NCBI RefSeq assembly: GCF_000471905.2
Contig: NW_006496477.1
Location: forward strand, 73,113-137,112
Direction of reading: 5' to 3'
Length of the DNA: 64,000 nucleotides
Source of the DNA: Amborella trichopoda
Taxonomy: Eukaryota; Streptophyta; Magnoliopsida; Amborellales; Amborellaceae
In this document: positions 50,201 through 57,369 of the stretch, in pieces
How the letters are laid out: each line of letters opens with the position of its first letter
Numbering within the stretch: the first letter of the stretch is position 1
Notes under the pieces: model-generated
Seen by the model: the letters and a program-made list of their open reading frames with translations, nothing else
The model's database searches: none
What the model was told of the DNA's origin: nothing
Translations under genes and position numbers: made by a program

Positions 50201-53200
50201 GGTCATGGTCAGTTACCAATGCTGGTAGCGAAGGAATGCATGTACACACCATTGCAAATCTAGAATTCCGACCAATACTGGGTCGATAAACTTTAACCAC
50301 CACTGGACACCATTGACCCTGGCGGGTATCTGTGTGTTGACTATTTGGGGTCTCACCGTGGTTTACAATACATCTCGGTGGATATGAACTCCCAAAACTG
50401 GGATCCAAAATCAAGGGATCTGGAAGCACGAGAGGAGCTCTCTTTATTCGAAGTGTTAAACACCCCTGTCTCGGTAAAATTCCGAGGGCAAGTACACTCC
50501 CAAGATACAGCCACATCGTAAATAAATTCTTGAGTCCCTGAGTTGCACACTCAGAAAACCCGTACAAAACCACAGTCTACAAAACTGATGTCTTTCCAAT
50601 TTGTATAAGATCACTAACATCAATTGGAAATTCTCTCTTACTACAAAATAAATCATCCAATCGGTATACTACAATAAAACATTGATTAGGAACATCTTCT
50701 CTCTCTCTACAATATGTCTTCCAATCGGTAAAATAAACTTCAATTGGATATGATAAATAACAACTCTAAACAAGGTTTCTTTAGATGATATATGAAACCG
50801 TAATATCATAAAATACTAGAAATTCACTATCATTAAAAGGGCGAGCTTGTACTTGTTATACTCAGACAAACCACAAATATGTTCATACTATGCTCATAAA
50901 GTACTTGGACATGGGACCTTTTAGAGGAATGAGCATAACAATAAGTAGAGCTAGAGAGGGAGAGAGATGGTATGTTCAATTAAGAGAGTGTGTGTGTGAT
51001 CTCTTCAAAAGACCAACGTACTTTCAAAGGATGGAGAAGCTAGAGAGAGAGACAAGGATGCTATAAATAGCTAAAGATTAGGAGTGTGAGGTGTCAAGAG
51101 GACAAAGAAAGTGGTCCAAACAATCCCACATGTAGAGTGATTAAACACATGAAGGACACCTCATGCTTGAGTGTGAAACGTGGTGAGTGCATGAAAAAGT
51201 TTTCCAAAACCATGGTGGTCCAACATGATCACAAAAAAGCAATAAAACAGCAGCTAAATAAGGCTGTTTTGAAACACCAAAAATTGGGAAAAAGCTAACA
51301 CTGTGAACCCACTTTAGCATCGTGGGATCGAAACTCTCACCAGTCCTGTGGTGTGGATCCGACTTTACAATCTTCAGTCCTATGTGTAAAGTACAATAGT
51401 AGGTTAGGGATATACATGGAATAATTGAGTATACAAAGTTAAGTGTTGGATATATACTTACACAAGGGCATTATCTGTAATTTTGCCTCAGGTTAAGTGC
51501 GGGTTATAAACTCACACGAGGGCATTATTTGTAATTTTAACTCATCCACCACCAATAGTTTCTTGCCTCAAGATCAGTTCTAGGCTCTCTGATTTTGAAA
51601 ATTTCACACATAAAAACTTGAATACTGAGTGAAGGTGTTATAACTTACCCATTGATCAATTAATGTTCTGGGAGGCCTGCGTGGGTTTTGAGTGTTCTCT
51701 TGTCTTTCAACGAGCATATATTCTTTGATATACTCTAATATCCTTGGCTGATGTATGAGGGTCTTCAATTTTATGAGTCTTCATTTGGCCTATCTTCTTG
51801 CTGCCCCTTATGCCTTCTTCTTTGATATACTATGGTATCTTTTGCTGATTATGAAGTCCCACTTTCATGAGAATCTTTTTGAATCCTGGTCCATATATTC
51901 CTTGAACTCTTCCCCAGGTCTTGGAGGAGTTTCACCAATTATGTCCCCCTCAAGGTTGTGTTGCTCACACTTCTACTTATCTCTAGCAACAAAAAATGGT
52001 GTCTCATTTACAACATGATTTATGAGTCGACTATGAATTTCATGATGCAATAGCACTTCCCGTTTACCTGAATCACCTAAACTTATAAAACATGGAGGCA
52101 TATACATCCTCCTTTCATCAAAGGTCCTTTCATCAAAGGTTACATGTCTTGAGATAAGAACTCTTTTCAGTCTAGGACTGTAACACTTGTACTCATCAGC
52201 ATACCCTATAAAGACACAAATTTTTGCCTTTGGGGACAACTTATATTTTTGACTCTTGTCAATATGAACATAGGTATATAACATAGAAAAGAGTGCAATG
52301 TGGAATAATGGGGGTCCTTCCCATGCAAAACTTGTTAAGGTGATTTTCCATGTGGAACATTTATAAGCAACCTATTGATGAGATAAACTTCTGTATGAAA
52401 TGCTTTTGTCCATATAAATTTAAGAAGTCTACTCATAAATAATATGTGCAATGCAACTTCAATGATATGCCTATGTTTTCTCTCTGCTACTCCAGTTTTC
52501 TCATGTGTTTGTGCTCATTATATTTGTTGTTTTGCCCATTATTCTCCTGATAGGTTCTAAAGTTATGGGATGAAAAATCTCTCCCTTAATCACTACAAAT
52601 GTAGACTATAGATTTTTGGAAGTACTTTTACAAAGATTTCAAATTTCGTAAATATGTGAAACATATTGGGTCTCTTCTTAAGAAAGAATATATTGGAGAA
52701 ACAAGATAAATCATCCGCAAATGTAACATGATATAAAGAAACAAATGAACAAGATTGTAGAGCAGGATCCCAAACAGCAGAATATATTGATTGAAGGGGA
52801 GCATAAGCTCTTTTATTATGAATCATACATAGAAGTTTCACATGTTTATCCAATTGATATCCATGACACAAACAAAGATTGAATATTGAGATTAGAGGGA
52901 ATTAAGACATCTTTGTATAATTTACTCAATGATGCCAAACACTGGGATCTTTATTGACACTAAGAAAAGAAAATAAGAAAATAACAATGGCATCTTCCTC
53001 TTGACATGATCTTCGATAATATAAAGCTGTCCCTGACGAGACCCTTAAGTGCACGTCGTCCCCAATTGTTGTTCCTTCAGAAAAGTAAAATCGGGCATAA
53101 ATACACCTGAAATAGAATTTTCTTGTGCTAACTAAGAAACTGAAATATGATTGTGACACATCTTAAGCACAAAGGAAACATTAGAGAAATAGATAGGACC

Positions 53201-56200
53201 ACATGAGAAGTGAATTGTGACACTTCCTACATGAGTGGTATTGAAGAAGGTTCCATCACCAATCACTATAGAGCCATTACCAGAGTAAGCAATTAGGAAC
53301 ATACCTCTATCATTTGAATATGATTTGCAATACCACCATCCACGACCCAACCTGCCTTTGTGAGTGAGGTGATAGCTAAGTTTTCTAGAGAATGTTTTGG
53401 AGTAGCAACATAATGATCAAAGTACTTAATGGCTATATGAATCTTCGTTCCACATATATGGCAAACAACAACATCATCTGAAGAGACAAATGATCCTGTT
53501 GAAGGGGTAGGTAGCAAACCACGACTCTGATAAGGAGTAAAATTAGTTCGTCCACCTCGACCTCCACGTCTTCTACCTCTGTATCCTCTAACTCTCCATG
53601 ATTTCAATTCCAGCATATTATTTGAATTACTATTTTGAAAATAAAACAGGATGAGAATTGGTAGTAGAAGACTTTTCCAATGAGGGTATGAGGTTGGATA
53701 ATGCTTCATGTTGCAACAACAATGGTCGTAATTCTCTCATCATCATCATAGCTTTTTCCAAATTATTTGGATTCAGCTACACGAATCCTGGTCCCCCACT
53801 CTACTTTTTAAAATGTCATACCCTCAGTGAGGCCATAGGTCCCCATTTCTTTTTGGACTACTTCCAACCACATCCTTTTGGGTTTACCCCTTGTCCTTTT
53901 CAATCCTTCTACTTGGACTAGCTTGCACCTCCGAACATGAGTTGTATTGGTTCGACGCCACACATGGCCAGCCCACTGAAGTCTGCTCTTTATCATCTTA
54001 TCGCTGATTGATGCCAAAACTAAATTTTCTTGAATGAATTCATTTCGAATTCTGTCCCTCTTATCTTGCCACTCATCCATCTCAACATCCTCATCTTCGC
54101 TACACTCATTATATGGGTATATGTTTTTTGTCTGCCCAACATTCTGCCCCATAGAGCAAAGCTGGTCTCACAGCTGTTCTATAGAACTTGCCTTTTAGCT
54201 TTGTTGGTATGCAGTTATCACATAAAATTCCAGTTGCACATCTCCACTTCACCCTTCATCATCATAGACGAAACAAACACTTTATATAATCATCCCCTAA
54301 ACCTCTCAAAACATAATGGACCTTGACCTCTTAGGATCATCCACTATAGCAAGCTCATCACATAGGGCTTTTATCTTGTTACAAAATTCCAAGGTTGACG
54401 TATTATTTCTTTTACAAATATGAAGTTCCCTTCGAAGATGCATAATTAGGTTCTGTGTCTTGGGAAAATAAGTAATGAAGGGACTCCCATACTGCTGCCG
54501 CAGTTGGTAAATTAATTACTTGAACAATAAGTTCCTCTGAAAAGGTGGAATAAATCCAATCGATGAGGTTCTGGTCCTTAGATATTCAATTATCGTAAGC
54601 GGGATTGGATTTAACAAATTTCTTAGTTGTTCCATCTTCACTAATCTCTTCTTCTGTAAGAAACTTAATTGGAGGCTTAAGGCTTTGATGAACCATCAAT
54701 GTGCCCCAATAACCATTGGCATCTTATATAAGTTAGAAGTAAGCCTTTCCAAGTAAAATAGTTTGAGCCATTGAGTTTTAATAGGTTTGTTTGAAGACTA
54801 GGAAGACCAATAGAACTAGAAGAAGACGACAAAGCTAGAATAAGAAGGAGCAAAAGAGCAAGAGATTTCAAGGGAATAGAAAGAAGGTAAAGAAACCAGC
54901 AGTTTACTTTTGATGGGCAAGAGAGAGGAGAGAAGTTAGGGTTTTGGACTAGATTTCAAGAACCAAAAAGGTGAACAGCAGTTGAGAATTTTTTTCTTCA
55001 AAGAAATAAATACATTATGAAGAGCAGATCTGGGGTTTTATATTGAATGAAGAGATATGAGTATTTGAAAGAGAGAACAGTCGTATGAACAGTAAGCATG
55101 AACAATAATATGAACAATACGTGCCCCTAATATGGAGGAAATGAGAGAGAAACATTGGGTTCTAGGAAAGAGGGTAAAGAGGAAGAAAAAAAGATTAGGG
55201 GTTAAAAGAGAAAGACATGATGAATCTTCATGAAGAAGGAAATATGTGTAACCTTGATTAAAGTTGATCACATTGAGGGCATATTCAAACCTCGCTATGA
55301 TACCGTAAAAAACTTCGAGGAGAGAAAAGAGGCACACACCAGGGCATAATTCTTGTATTATAGTATATATAATGTTAATCTTGAGTGCGGACAGATTTTG
55401 CCTTATACGTTACAGCAAATGACTTTACAATGTAAACCACTTAAATTCACATAAATTACCAAATTGCCCTTCGTTGCATTCTAACAAGCATACCCATTTA
55501 TGGGGAAGCGATGAATGACATTCCCTAATTATAGGGGTGCCTAAGAGGAAGACAACAATCCATTTGAGACAACTTGTTTGGATAGAGGGGCTTGGCAAGA
55601 TGATGGGCAAAATTAGTAGGCCACATGCCATGAATGTATGCTTGAATTTCCATGGGTTGAAGGAGGTAGGCTGTCTTTGAGGGCTGGTGGAAGAGTTAGA
55701 GGGGTTACTCAATAAAGACCACACTAACTATCATAGACTTGGGCTTCAACCCTTGTGTGTGTGTGACAAGTAGTTTGGTTAACTTAGTGACAAGTAAAAG
55801 ACTGAATAGGACAACGTCTTAAACCCTTAACATGGTTAATGCACCTCTGTTTAGAGTTGTGCATTAGGGCTATTGGCCTGTGATGAGAGGATATATGGTC
55901 AGCATCATTGTGGCTCATAGTCCTTAAAGAGTAATTTTGGAATTGAGGTATGGTCCTGGGTGTGTTGTTTGTGTACTTGCACATGTATAGGTTTTAAAAG
56001 GCGATGAAGCTTGTGAAGTCCAATCGAAGTAGGCATCAAATCTAAATGCATCCTGAGAACAAACCACATAAACTGCTGTGGGCATGTTTGTCATCAGTTA
56101 AAATGTTTTAAAGGGGATGACACATTTGTCATAAGTTGAAATGTTTCAAAAGGAAGGATGTACCTGGCATTTCTTAAAATGTTTGAACTAAGATGGACTT

Positions 56201-57369
56201 TTGTCGCAACAAATTCAACTTTCTTGGTATGTGTGGGCCATGTGGGTTTTTCTTATACCCTAGAAATCTCACATACCACTCCTTATTGGGCATAGCAAGG
56301 TGCATTTGGCTTTTGTTGCTGATGCCAGAGTGCATCACTTGTGATCTATTGGTTTTGTTGATTTGTTCGGCCAAGTTTCTTCTTCTATATCACCTTTGTT
56401 GCCATTCTTCCTTATTTTTGATAGATTTTGCTTTGTGCGTTGATTTTTGTTCTTTTCCTATCTTATTTCCATTTTTATTTATCACTTGTGCTTAGGTCTT
56501 TTGTTTCCACGGCTGCTTTAATCCCTAGAGAGTACTCCATACTTTTCAATCCTTTCACCTCTCCAGCTTGGTGTAGGGGTGGAGTGGCGCCCCATTCCTT
56601 TCCCTTGAAGGATAAGGTGTGGAGCCACATGACCATGTGAGGGCATACATTACCCCTTTAGGATAATTTCTTAACTTTTGAGTCACTAGACTTGTATATA
56701 ATGTGTACACTTTTGGTTAACTTAATAAAATTCTCCTCCCTCTGTCCCTAATTTAGGCACAAAGAAAATCTGATACATCAACATGTGCAAATTGGTGCAT
56801 AATATGATAGTGTTTCTTATAAAGTTACTGCTGATGTTTCATCAAATTTTGCATGTTATTCTATGGTTTGTTCGTCAATTTTGCTGTGTTATTTCTCTGG
56901 TTTTTAAGTAAAAATATCAGTTATGTCTCTTTTGATATGTTTGTTTTGCTTGATGGATTTTAGTTTGTAGAAGACATGTATATGTTCTTCAGTTTGTTAA
57001 AGGTATGTGGACTGTTGAATGCTGATAATCCTGAAGTTCACTTATTTTCTTAGTATGTATCACACACAAGATTTGTTCTATGGTTTTTTCACTTAGATTA
57101 AGGTGATGTTTATGTGGTAATCATTATATAATGAATCTTGTGAGGGCAAAAATCATTGGACTGCAAAAATTATGGTGATGTTTATATGGTGATCATTATA
57201 TAATGAATCTTGTGCAGACAAATCTCATTGGACTGCAAGTTCTTAGAATCACAGTGCATAATTGATTATAGCCTGCTGCTGGGACTTCATTTCAGAGCAC
57301 CAGAACATCTGATTGTCTTAGAACCTCAAGACACAATACCTTATCATGTCACAGCACCACCAGATGATG
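21465..57369 (+). CDS. PIP5K9: Phosphatidylinositol 4-phosphate 5-kinase, MORN type (PIP5K9-like), incomplete at both ends
   Basis: The enzyme phosphorylates PI4P to PI(4,5)P2 at membranes. Six exons join in frame at GT-AG introns: 21465-22550, 26412-26579, 37477-37642, 39556-39666, 39782-39969 and 57218-57369 (1871 coding bases, about 623 residues). Residues about 12-195 hold eight 23-residue MORN repeats. A linker with an acidic run and a basic stretch follows, then the PIPK kinase domain: [18 protein letters not shown], the glycine loop [10 protein letters not shown], the ATP lysine in [28 protein letters not shown] and IIDYSLLLG. By memory it is closest to Arabidopsis PIP5K9, including LFKQI..DC.FLES before [15 protein letters not shown]. 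The N-terminal exon and the last 150 or so residues, with the activation loop that sets lipid specificity, are not in the window. No stops interrupt the exons, so the gene may be functional. Confidence 0.93.
22551..26411 (+). other. Intron, 3861 bases, with an RTE LINE fragment
   Basis: It is bounded by GTATAC at the donor and 'attcttttcag' at the acceptor. Apart from the RTE fragment at 23450-24458 and a near-duplicate 'atgacatggtatgctaaatgaaca..gcagagctta' at 24484 and 24654, no feature is recognised. Confidence 0.85.
23450..24458 (+). mobile_element. RTE-type LINE, 3' part of ORF2, degenerate
   Basis: The plus strand carries the end of an RTE reverse transcriptase. [15 protein letters not shown] catalytic sequence near 23655 lacks the residues just before it; then [22 protein letters not shown]. 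Further on come [33 protein letters not shown] and [12 protein letters not shown], typical of the plant RTE C-terminus. It ends in (ATG)n at 24437-24455 after 'agttgagaaaaggct', the usual RTE 3' tail. Many stops show that it is dead. Confidence 0.85.
26412..26579 (+). CDS. PIP5K9: PIP5K exon (start of the kinase domain)
   Basis: It encodes [20 protein letters not shown], then a basic segment and [12 protein letters not shown]. It is bounded by 'cttttcag' and 'ttcag|gtaagt'. Both junctions split an arginine codon (AG|G), as with the neighbouring exons. Confidence 0.95.
26802..28770. mobile_element. hAT-like non-autonomous element A in the PIP5K intron
   Basis: The left end is CAGTGGTTTAAAAACCGGC and the right end read inward is CAGTGTTTAAAAAACCATCG. 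The flanking 8 bases match at seven of eight: ATTGGAAG at 26794-26801 and GTTGGAAG at 28771-28778. The first 290 bases match element B at 10236 (for example 'ttcatttttttcatcaat' and 'ccctgtatgaacttatgtta'). No transposase is visible. The right part holds two CACGTG boxes (28401 and 28440) and one TGACGTCA (28641). Confidence 0.88.
27255..27450. repeat. Direct duplication of about 100 bases inside element A
   Basis: 'aaatttat.atacaaataaat' followed by 'taataaa' and 'agatttgattatcaa' occurs twice, at about 27308-27359 and 27400-27451, each preceded by 'atcttattta.aa.aataag'. Confidence 0.8.
28771..29964. other. Intronic sequence without a recognised gene
   Basis: 29040-29960 is C-rich and less AT-biased than its surroundings, and has a short open frame (29480-29701). 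No domain motif is seen. It could be an old retroelement coding region or an insert of other origin; I cannot assign it. Confidence 0.3.
29973..30482. mobile_element. hAT-like MITE (element D)
   Basis: The left end is CAGTGTTCAAAAAAATAAATT; the right end read inward is AAGTGTTCGCAATTCC, with the first base changed. The flanks AGTGGAAT (29965-29972) and ATTGGAAT (30483-30490) match at seven of eight. Internal 'ggttcaatcggcc' and 'atcggaccggcc' near the two ends are in inverse arrangement. Confidence 0.65.
30826..31312. mobile_element. Long inverted-repeat element between TA microsatellites
   Basis: A run of TA repeats ends at about 30847 and another covers 31301-31314. Between them the left arm ('gtcagcccatgggctgatgg', then 'cccaaattgaatttgag') is matched on the opposite strand from 31285 leftwards ('gtcagcccactagttgatgg', then 'cccaaattgaatctggg'). 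The arms continue toward the centre, including 'tttggggtgt' against 'acactccaaa'. The arrangement recalls MITEs that insert into TA repeats. No transposase is present. Confidence 0.7.
31315..31430 (-). mobile_element. Short RTE LINE 3' fragment
   Basis: Read on the minus strand, the sequence contains the RTE end motif also seen at 24315-24370 and 46850-46890: 'gatatggg.a.ttat' and 'cctcactgaggg'. It directly abuts the TA repeat of the neighbouring element. Confidence 0.6.
31440..32870. other. Unassigned intronic sequence with an 85-aa open frame
   Basis: A plus-strand frame at 31877-32134 ([17 protein letters not shown]...) is proline- and serine-rich and has normal-looking codon use, but I do not recognise it. 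Flanking sequence repeats phrases such as 'aagatccc' and 'ggtcgaa'. It may be part of a retroelement gag or leader. No splice signals or neighbours support a host gene. Confidence 0.3.
32880..33422 (-). mobile_element. RTE LINE ORF2, region between endonuclease and reverse transcriptase
   Basis: The minus strand reads [14 protein letters not shown], then RWWNLK, then [22 protein letters not shown] and [20 protein letters not shown]. This is the connecting region of plant RTE ORF2 that follows the endonuclease. The preceding piece lies at 36633-37035; the sequence between them is an insertion. Confidence 0.8.
33423..36629 (+). mobile_element. LTR-like insertion splitting the RTE element
   Basis: The left edge begins TGTTGGTGGTATAAGACTAA, a typical LTR start, and the right edge ends near ATTGCCA. 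The RTE protein breaks at one edge (after KDNKVI) and resumes at the other (ESLTTQH), so about 3.2 kb was inserted. No gag or pol is readable, which suggests a solo LTR. The flanks GGTAT and GGATT resemble each other but do not form a perfect 5-base duplication, so the edges may be off by a few bases. It contains a hAT-like MITE at 34230 and a TC microsatellite near 36560. Confidence 0.5.
34230..34598. mobile_element. hAT-like MITE rich in GCCTAGGCG (element E)
   Basis: The ends are TAGTGTTTCAAAAGGCGC and, read inward from the right, CATAGTTTCAAAAAGCGGACC. The same 8 bases flank it, CACCAATA at 34222-34229 and 34599-34606. GC-rich arms with repeated 'gcgcctagg' and 'ccgcctaggcg' are far richer in G and C than the neighbourhood. 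Related sequence occurs at 37735 and 41113. Confidence 0.88.
36633..37035 (-). mobile_element. RTE LINE endonuclease domain remnant
   Basis: The minus strand reads [11 protein letters not shown], then VHGYGFGQR, then [20 protein letters not shown] (after small frame corrections) and [20 protein letters not shown]. These are core motifs of the AP-endonuclease-like domain of plant RTE LINEs. The element is broken at 36632 by the LTR-like insertion. Confidence 0.8.
37265..37288. repeat. Poly-A run
   Basis: A run of about 23 A within the intron, about 190 bases before exon 3. It could be the tail of a retroposon, but no source sequence is recognised. Confidence 0.6.
37477..37642 (+). CDS. PIP5K9: PIP5K exon with glycine loop and ATP lysine
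   Basis: It encodes [19 protein letters not shown], then [20 protein letters not shown], then KTLRKSEVK. The GKSGS loop and the lysine of VIKT bind ATP in the PIPK fold. Acceptor 'ttctaacag', donor 'aag|gtttga'. The exon ends in phase 0. Confidence 0.95.
37735..37885. repeat. Fragment related to the GCCTAGGCG hAT-like MITEs
   Basis: 'gcgcctaggcggcgctttga', 'ccgcctaggcagg' and 'gcctaggcggtcgggcgg' match the arms of element E at 34230 and element G at 41113. Neither terminal CAGTG nor a duplication could be found, so the copy is degraded. Confidence 0.6.
38100..38775 (+). pseudogene. Copia gag fragment, interrupted by an RTE tail
   Basis: The plus strand encodes [20 protein letters not shown], then [20 protein letters not shown], the UBN2 gag domain of a Copia element. 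After the RTE insert it continues with a nucleocapsid zinc knuckle, [14 protein letters not shown], in which the histidine of CX2CX4HX4C is replaced by isoleucine and the first cysteine window holds a stop. It stops matching at about 38775, just before the protease. Confidence 0.8.
38483..38545 (+). mobile_element. 63-bp RTE LINE 3' tail insertion
   Basis: It contains only the last bases of an RTE element ('gattcatgtagccgacccca', 'attgggaaaaggct' and a (TGA)n tail). Exact 18-base direct repeats flank it, TGATATGTTGGTCATAAC at 38465-38482 and 38546-38563. The gag reading resumes directly after the second copy. Confidence 0.9.
39556..39666 (+). CDS. PIP5K9: PIP5K exon ([15 protein letters not shown])
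   Basis: It encodes [20 protein letters not shown] then [17 protein letters not shown], a phase 0 exon of 37 codons. The NTLITKFFG segment is strongly conserved in PIP kinases. Acceptor 'attgcag', donor 'aag|gtagtc'. Confidence 0.95.
39782..39969 (+). CDS. PIP5K9: PIP5K exon with RRYDLKGS motif
   Basis: It encodes [20 protein letters not shown] then [14 protein letters not shown] and a charged helix ending WRESLF. The DLKGS motif belongs to the PIPK catalytic core. A 115-base intron precedes it. The donor is GTAGGT after 'tttttaa'; reading on instead would meet an immediate stop (TAG at 39971), which confirms the splice site. Confidence 0.95.
41113..42360 (+). mobile_element. hAT remnant with a decayed BED zinc finger (element G)
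   Basis: The left end is CAGTGATTTAAAAAGCAG at 41111-41128, followed by GCCTAGGCG-type sequence and 400 bases of T/A-rich sequence. At 41961 the plus strand reads [20 protein letters not shown], then after a frame change [16 protein letters not shown]: the CX2C and first histidine of a BED zinc finger as found at the start of plant hAT transposases. An acidic tail (42185-42357) follows. The catalytic domain is missing, so this is a deletion derivative. The right terminal repeat and target duplication were not found. Confidence 0.65.
41270..41660. repeat. T/A-rich low-complexity stretch with 'gttgtattgg' repeats
   Basis: 'ttttaag.tgtattggttttt' recurs about six times among runs of T and A. 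Confidence 0.75.
42361..43149. other. No gene seen
   Basis: Non-coding sequence. 42655-43140 has GA-rich and LTR-like non-coding character (tandem 'gagagagatcttgg', and 'aatcaaattgaaatacaatc' repeated at 43060-43100), but no LTR ends were established. Confidence 0.3.
43150..44310 (-). mobile_element. L1-type LINE 3' end with zf-RVT and RNase H domains
   Basis: On the minus strand 44310-43990 reads [20 protein letters not shown], then [20 protein letters not shown], the zinc-finger region that follows plant L1 reverse transcriptases, then [20 protein letters not shown]. After damaged sequence, 43720-43400 reads like an RNase H domain: [20 protein letters not shown] then [12 protein letters not shown] and HRSIL. 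The order fits plant LINEs that gained an RNase H domain. Stops and frameshifts are present. The plus-strand open frame at 44008-44298 is the shadow of this. Confidence 0.75.
44375..45045. repeat. Short repeats and a roughly 100-bp tandem duplication
   Basis: 44376-44460 repeats 'ggcgtgccccccttttgc'-like units about four times. At 44873-45040 the string 'gcaaaagggggctctct' and the later 'ctataggactgcttctcagt' + 'aatgtg' each occur twice or more in order (44873, 44938, 44977 and 44915, 45016). No gene is recognised. Confidence 0.7.
45046..46250. other. Intronic sequence, nothing recognised
   Basis: There are only short open frames on both strands, with no domain motif. Sequence phrases do not match the other elements in the window. 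Confidence 0.4.
46259..46320. repeat. TA and TG microsatellite
   Basis: A TA run (about 46259-46282) is followed by TG repeats up to about 46319. It directly abuts the truncated 5' edge of an RTE copy. Confidence 0.95.
46321..46945 (+). mobile_element. RTE LINE, 5'-truncated 3' end
   Basis: The plus strand aligns by eye along its whole length with 23785-24458, including [24 protein letters not shown] and [12 protein letters not shown]. It ends 'aattgagaaaaggctatgatgatgaagatg' in split form, followed by a TATG repeat (46933-46950). Stops interrupt it, but it is less damaged than the copy at 23450. Confidence 0.85.
46946..47236. other. No gene seen; internal inverted repeat
   Basis: 'agtaggggataacacatgca' at about 47068 and 'gtgttatcccctactatcat' at about 47102 form a short inverted pair that could fold into a hairpin, and 'aaaatcatgtctattgcccc' follows. 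No coding sequence is seen. Confidence 0.45.
47237..47282. repeat. GA microsatellite
   Basis: A pure (GA)n run of about 44 bases. It precedes the smaller assembly gap, and the following sequence repeats 'tagttacg' and 'agggtag'. Confidence 0.98.
47386..47405. other. Assembly gap of 20 N
   Basis: Twenty N between short-repeat sequences on both sides. The gap probably reflects a failure to assemble GA and GT repeats. Confidence 1.
47795..48080. repeat. CTA/CTG trinucleotide repeat
   Basis: About 280 bases consist mainly of 'gctact' and 'gctgct' units with point changes. One frame is open (alanine and threonine rich, 47743-48024), but this follows from the repeat and is not evidence of a gene. 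Confidence 0.9.
48081..51969. other. Long intronic stretch without a recognised gene
   Basis: It contains LTR-like non-coding sequence. 49020-49990 and 50090-50700 have the look of LTR or leader DNA (short A-rich and pyrimidine-rich blocks), and 51470-51540 repeats 'ggcattat.tgtaattttg/a'. A 146-residue minus-strand open frame at 50133-50573 has two overlapping alternatives and no recognised motif. 51740-51960 may be the decayed start of the reverse transcriptase region of the Copia element to its right, but this is not supported by motifs. Confidence 0.3.
51970..55310 (-). mobile_element. Ty1/Copia retrotransposon 2, gag to integrase, interrupted by RTE
   Basis: Minus strand, right to left: primer binding site near 55297-55308 ('acggtatcatag' on the minus strand); gag start with [16 protein letters not shown] (54790-54730); gag middle (54660-54270); RTE insertion (53735-54265); gag end with [11 protein letters not shown], an [10 protein letters not shown] basic region and a CX2CX4HX4-type knuckle (53720-53420); protease start (53370-53310); GAG-pre-integrase [20 protein letters not shown] (52870-52810); integrase ([16 protein letters not shown], then [16 protein letters not shown]); and the integrase C-terminus [20 protein letters not shown] (52235-52180). 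The reverse transcriptase is not recognisable. Stops are frequent. A second LTR was not found. Confidence 0.85.
53735..54265 (-). mobile_element. RTE LINE 3' end inserted in Copia 2 gag
   Basis: The minus strand reads [20 protein letters not shown], then [39 protein letters not shown] and [18 protein letters not shown]. This is the RTE C-terminus with its 114-codon frame still open, so it is the best preserved RTE piece here. It ends in (ATG)n at 53735-53745. TGATGA also occurs at the far edge (54252-54263), so the flanking duplication cannot be told apart from the tail. Confidence 0.9.
55311..57101. other. Intronic sequence, probably partly Copia 2 LTR
   Basis: Sequence right of the Copia 2 primer binding site (55311 to perhaps 55740) should be its 5' LTR, but no partner LTR was found to confirm it. 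55790-57100 shows no recognisable gene. Confidence 0.35.
57102..57245 (+). repeat. 72-bp tandem duplication over the exon 6 splice acceptor
   Basis: Two copies lie head to tail, 57102-57173 and 57174-57245. Both contain 'atcattatataatgaatctt', then 'gtg', and later 'cattggactgcaa'. The downstream copy has the working acceptor 'gtgcag' followed by exon 6 codons; the upstream copy has 'gtgagg' at the same place, so its AG context is changed. The duplication therefore includes the end of the intron and the first 28 bases of the exon. Confidence 0.9.
57218..57369 (+). CDS. PIP5K9: PIP5K exon with IIDYSLLLG motif
   Basis: It encodes [20 protein letters not shown] then [18 protein letters not shown]. 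The IxDYSLLLG motif is the catalytic loop of PIP kinases. The 3' end is the least certain of all junctions: 'gatg|gtacat' at 57370 is a plausible donor, but the frame stays open to 57518. The exons that should follow (variable insert, activation loop, C-terminus) were not found before 64000. Confidence 0.88.

Larger units (their letters stand above)
39970..57217 (+). other. Giant intron, 17248 bases
   Basis: Donor GTAGGT and acceptor 'cttgtgcag'. The lysine codon AA|A joins across it, and the two exons together read [14 protein letters not shown], as in PIP5K9. It carries a hAT remnant, a LINE, two RTE pieces, a Copia element, microsatellites and an assembly gap. Confidence 0.88.

Noticed and set aside
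57106..57173. Extra PIP5K exon at the upstream duplicate
   Set aside because: Its acceptor is changed and the copy ends after about 28 exon bases without a donor, so it is a duplicated fragment and not an exon.
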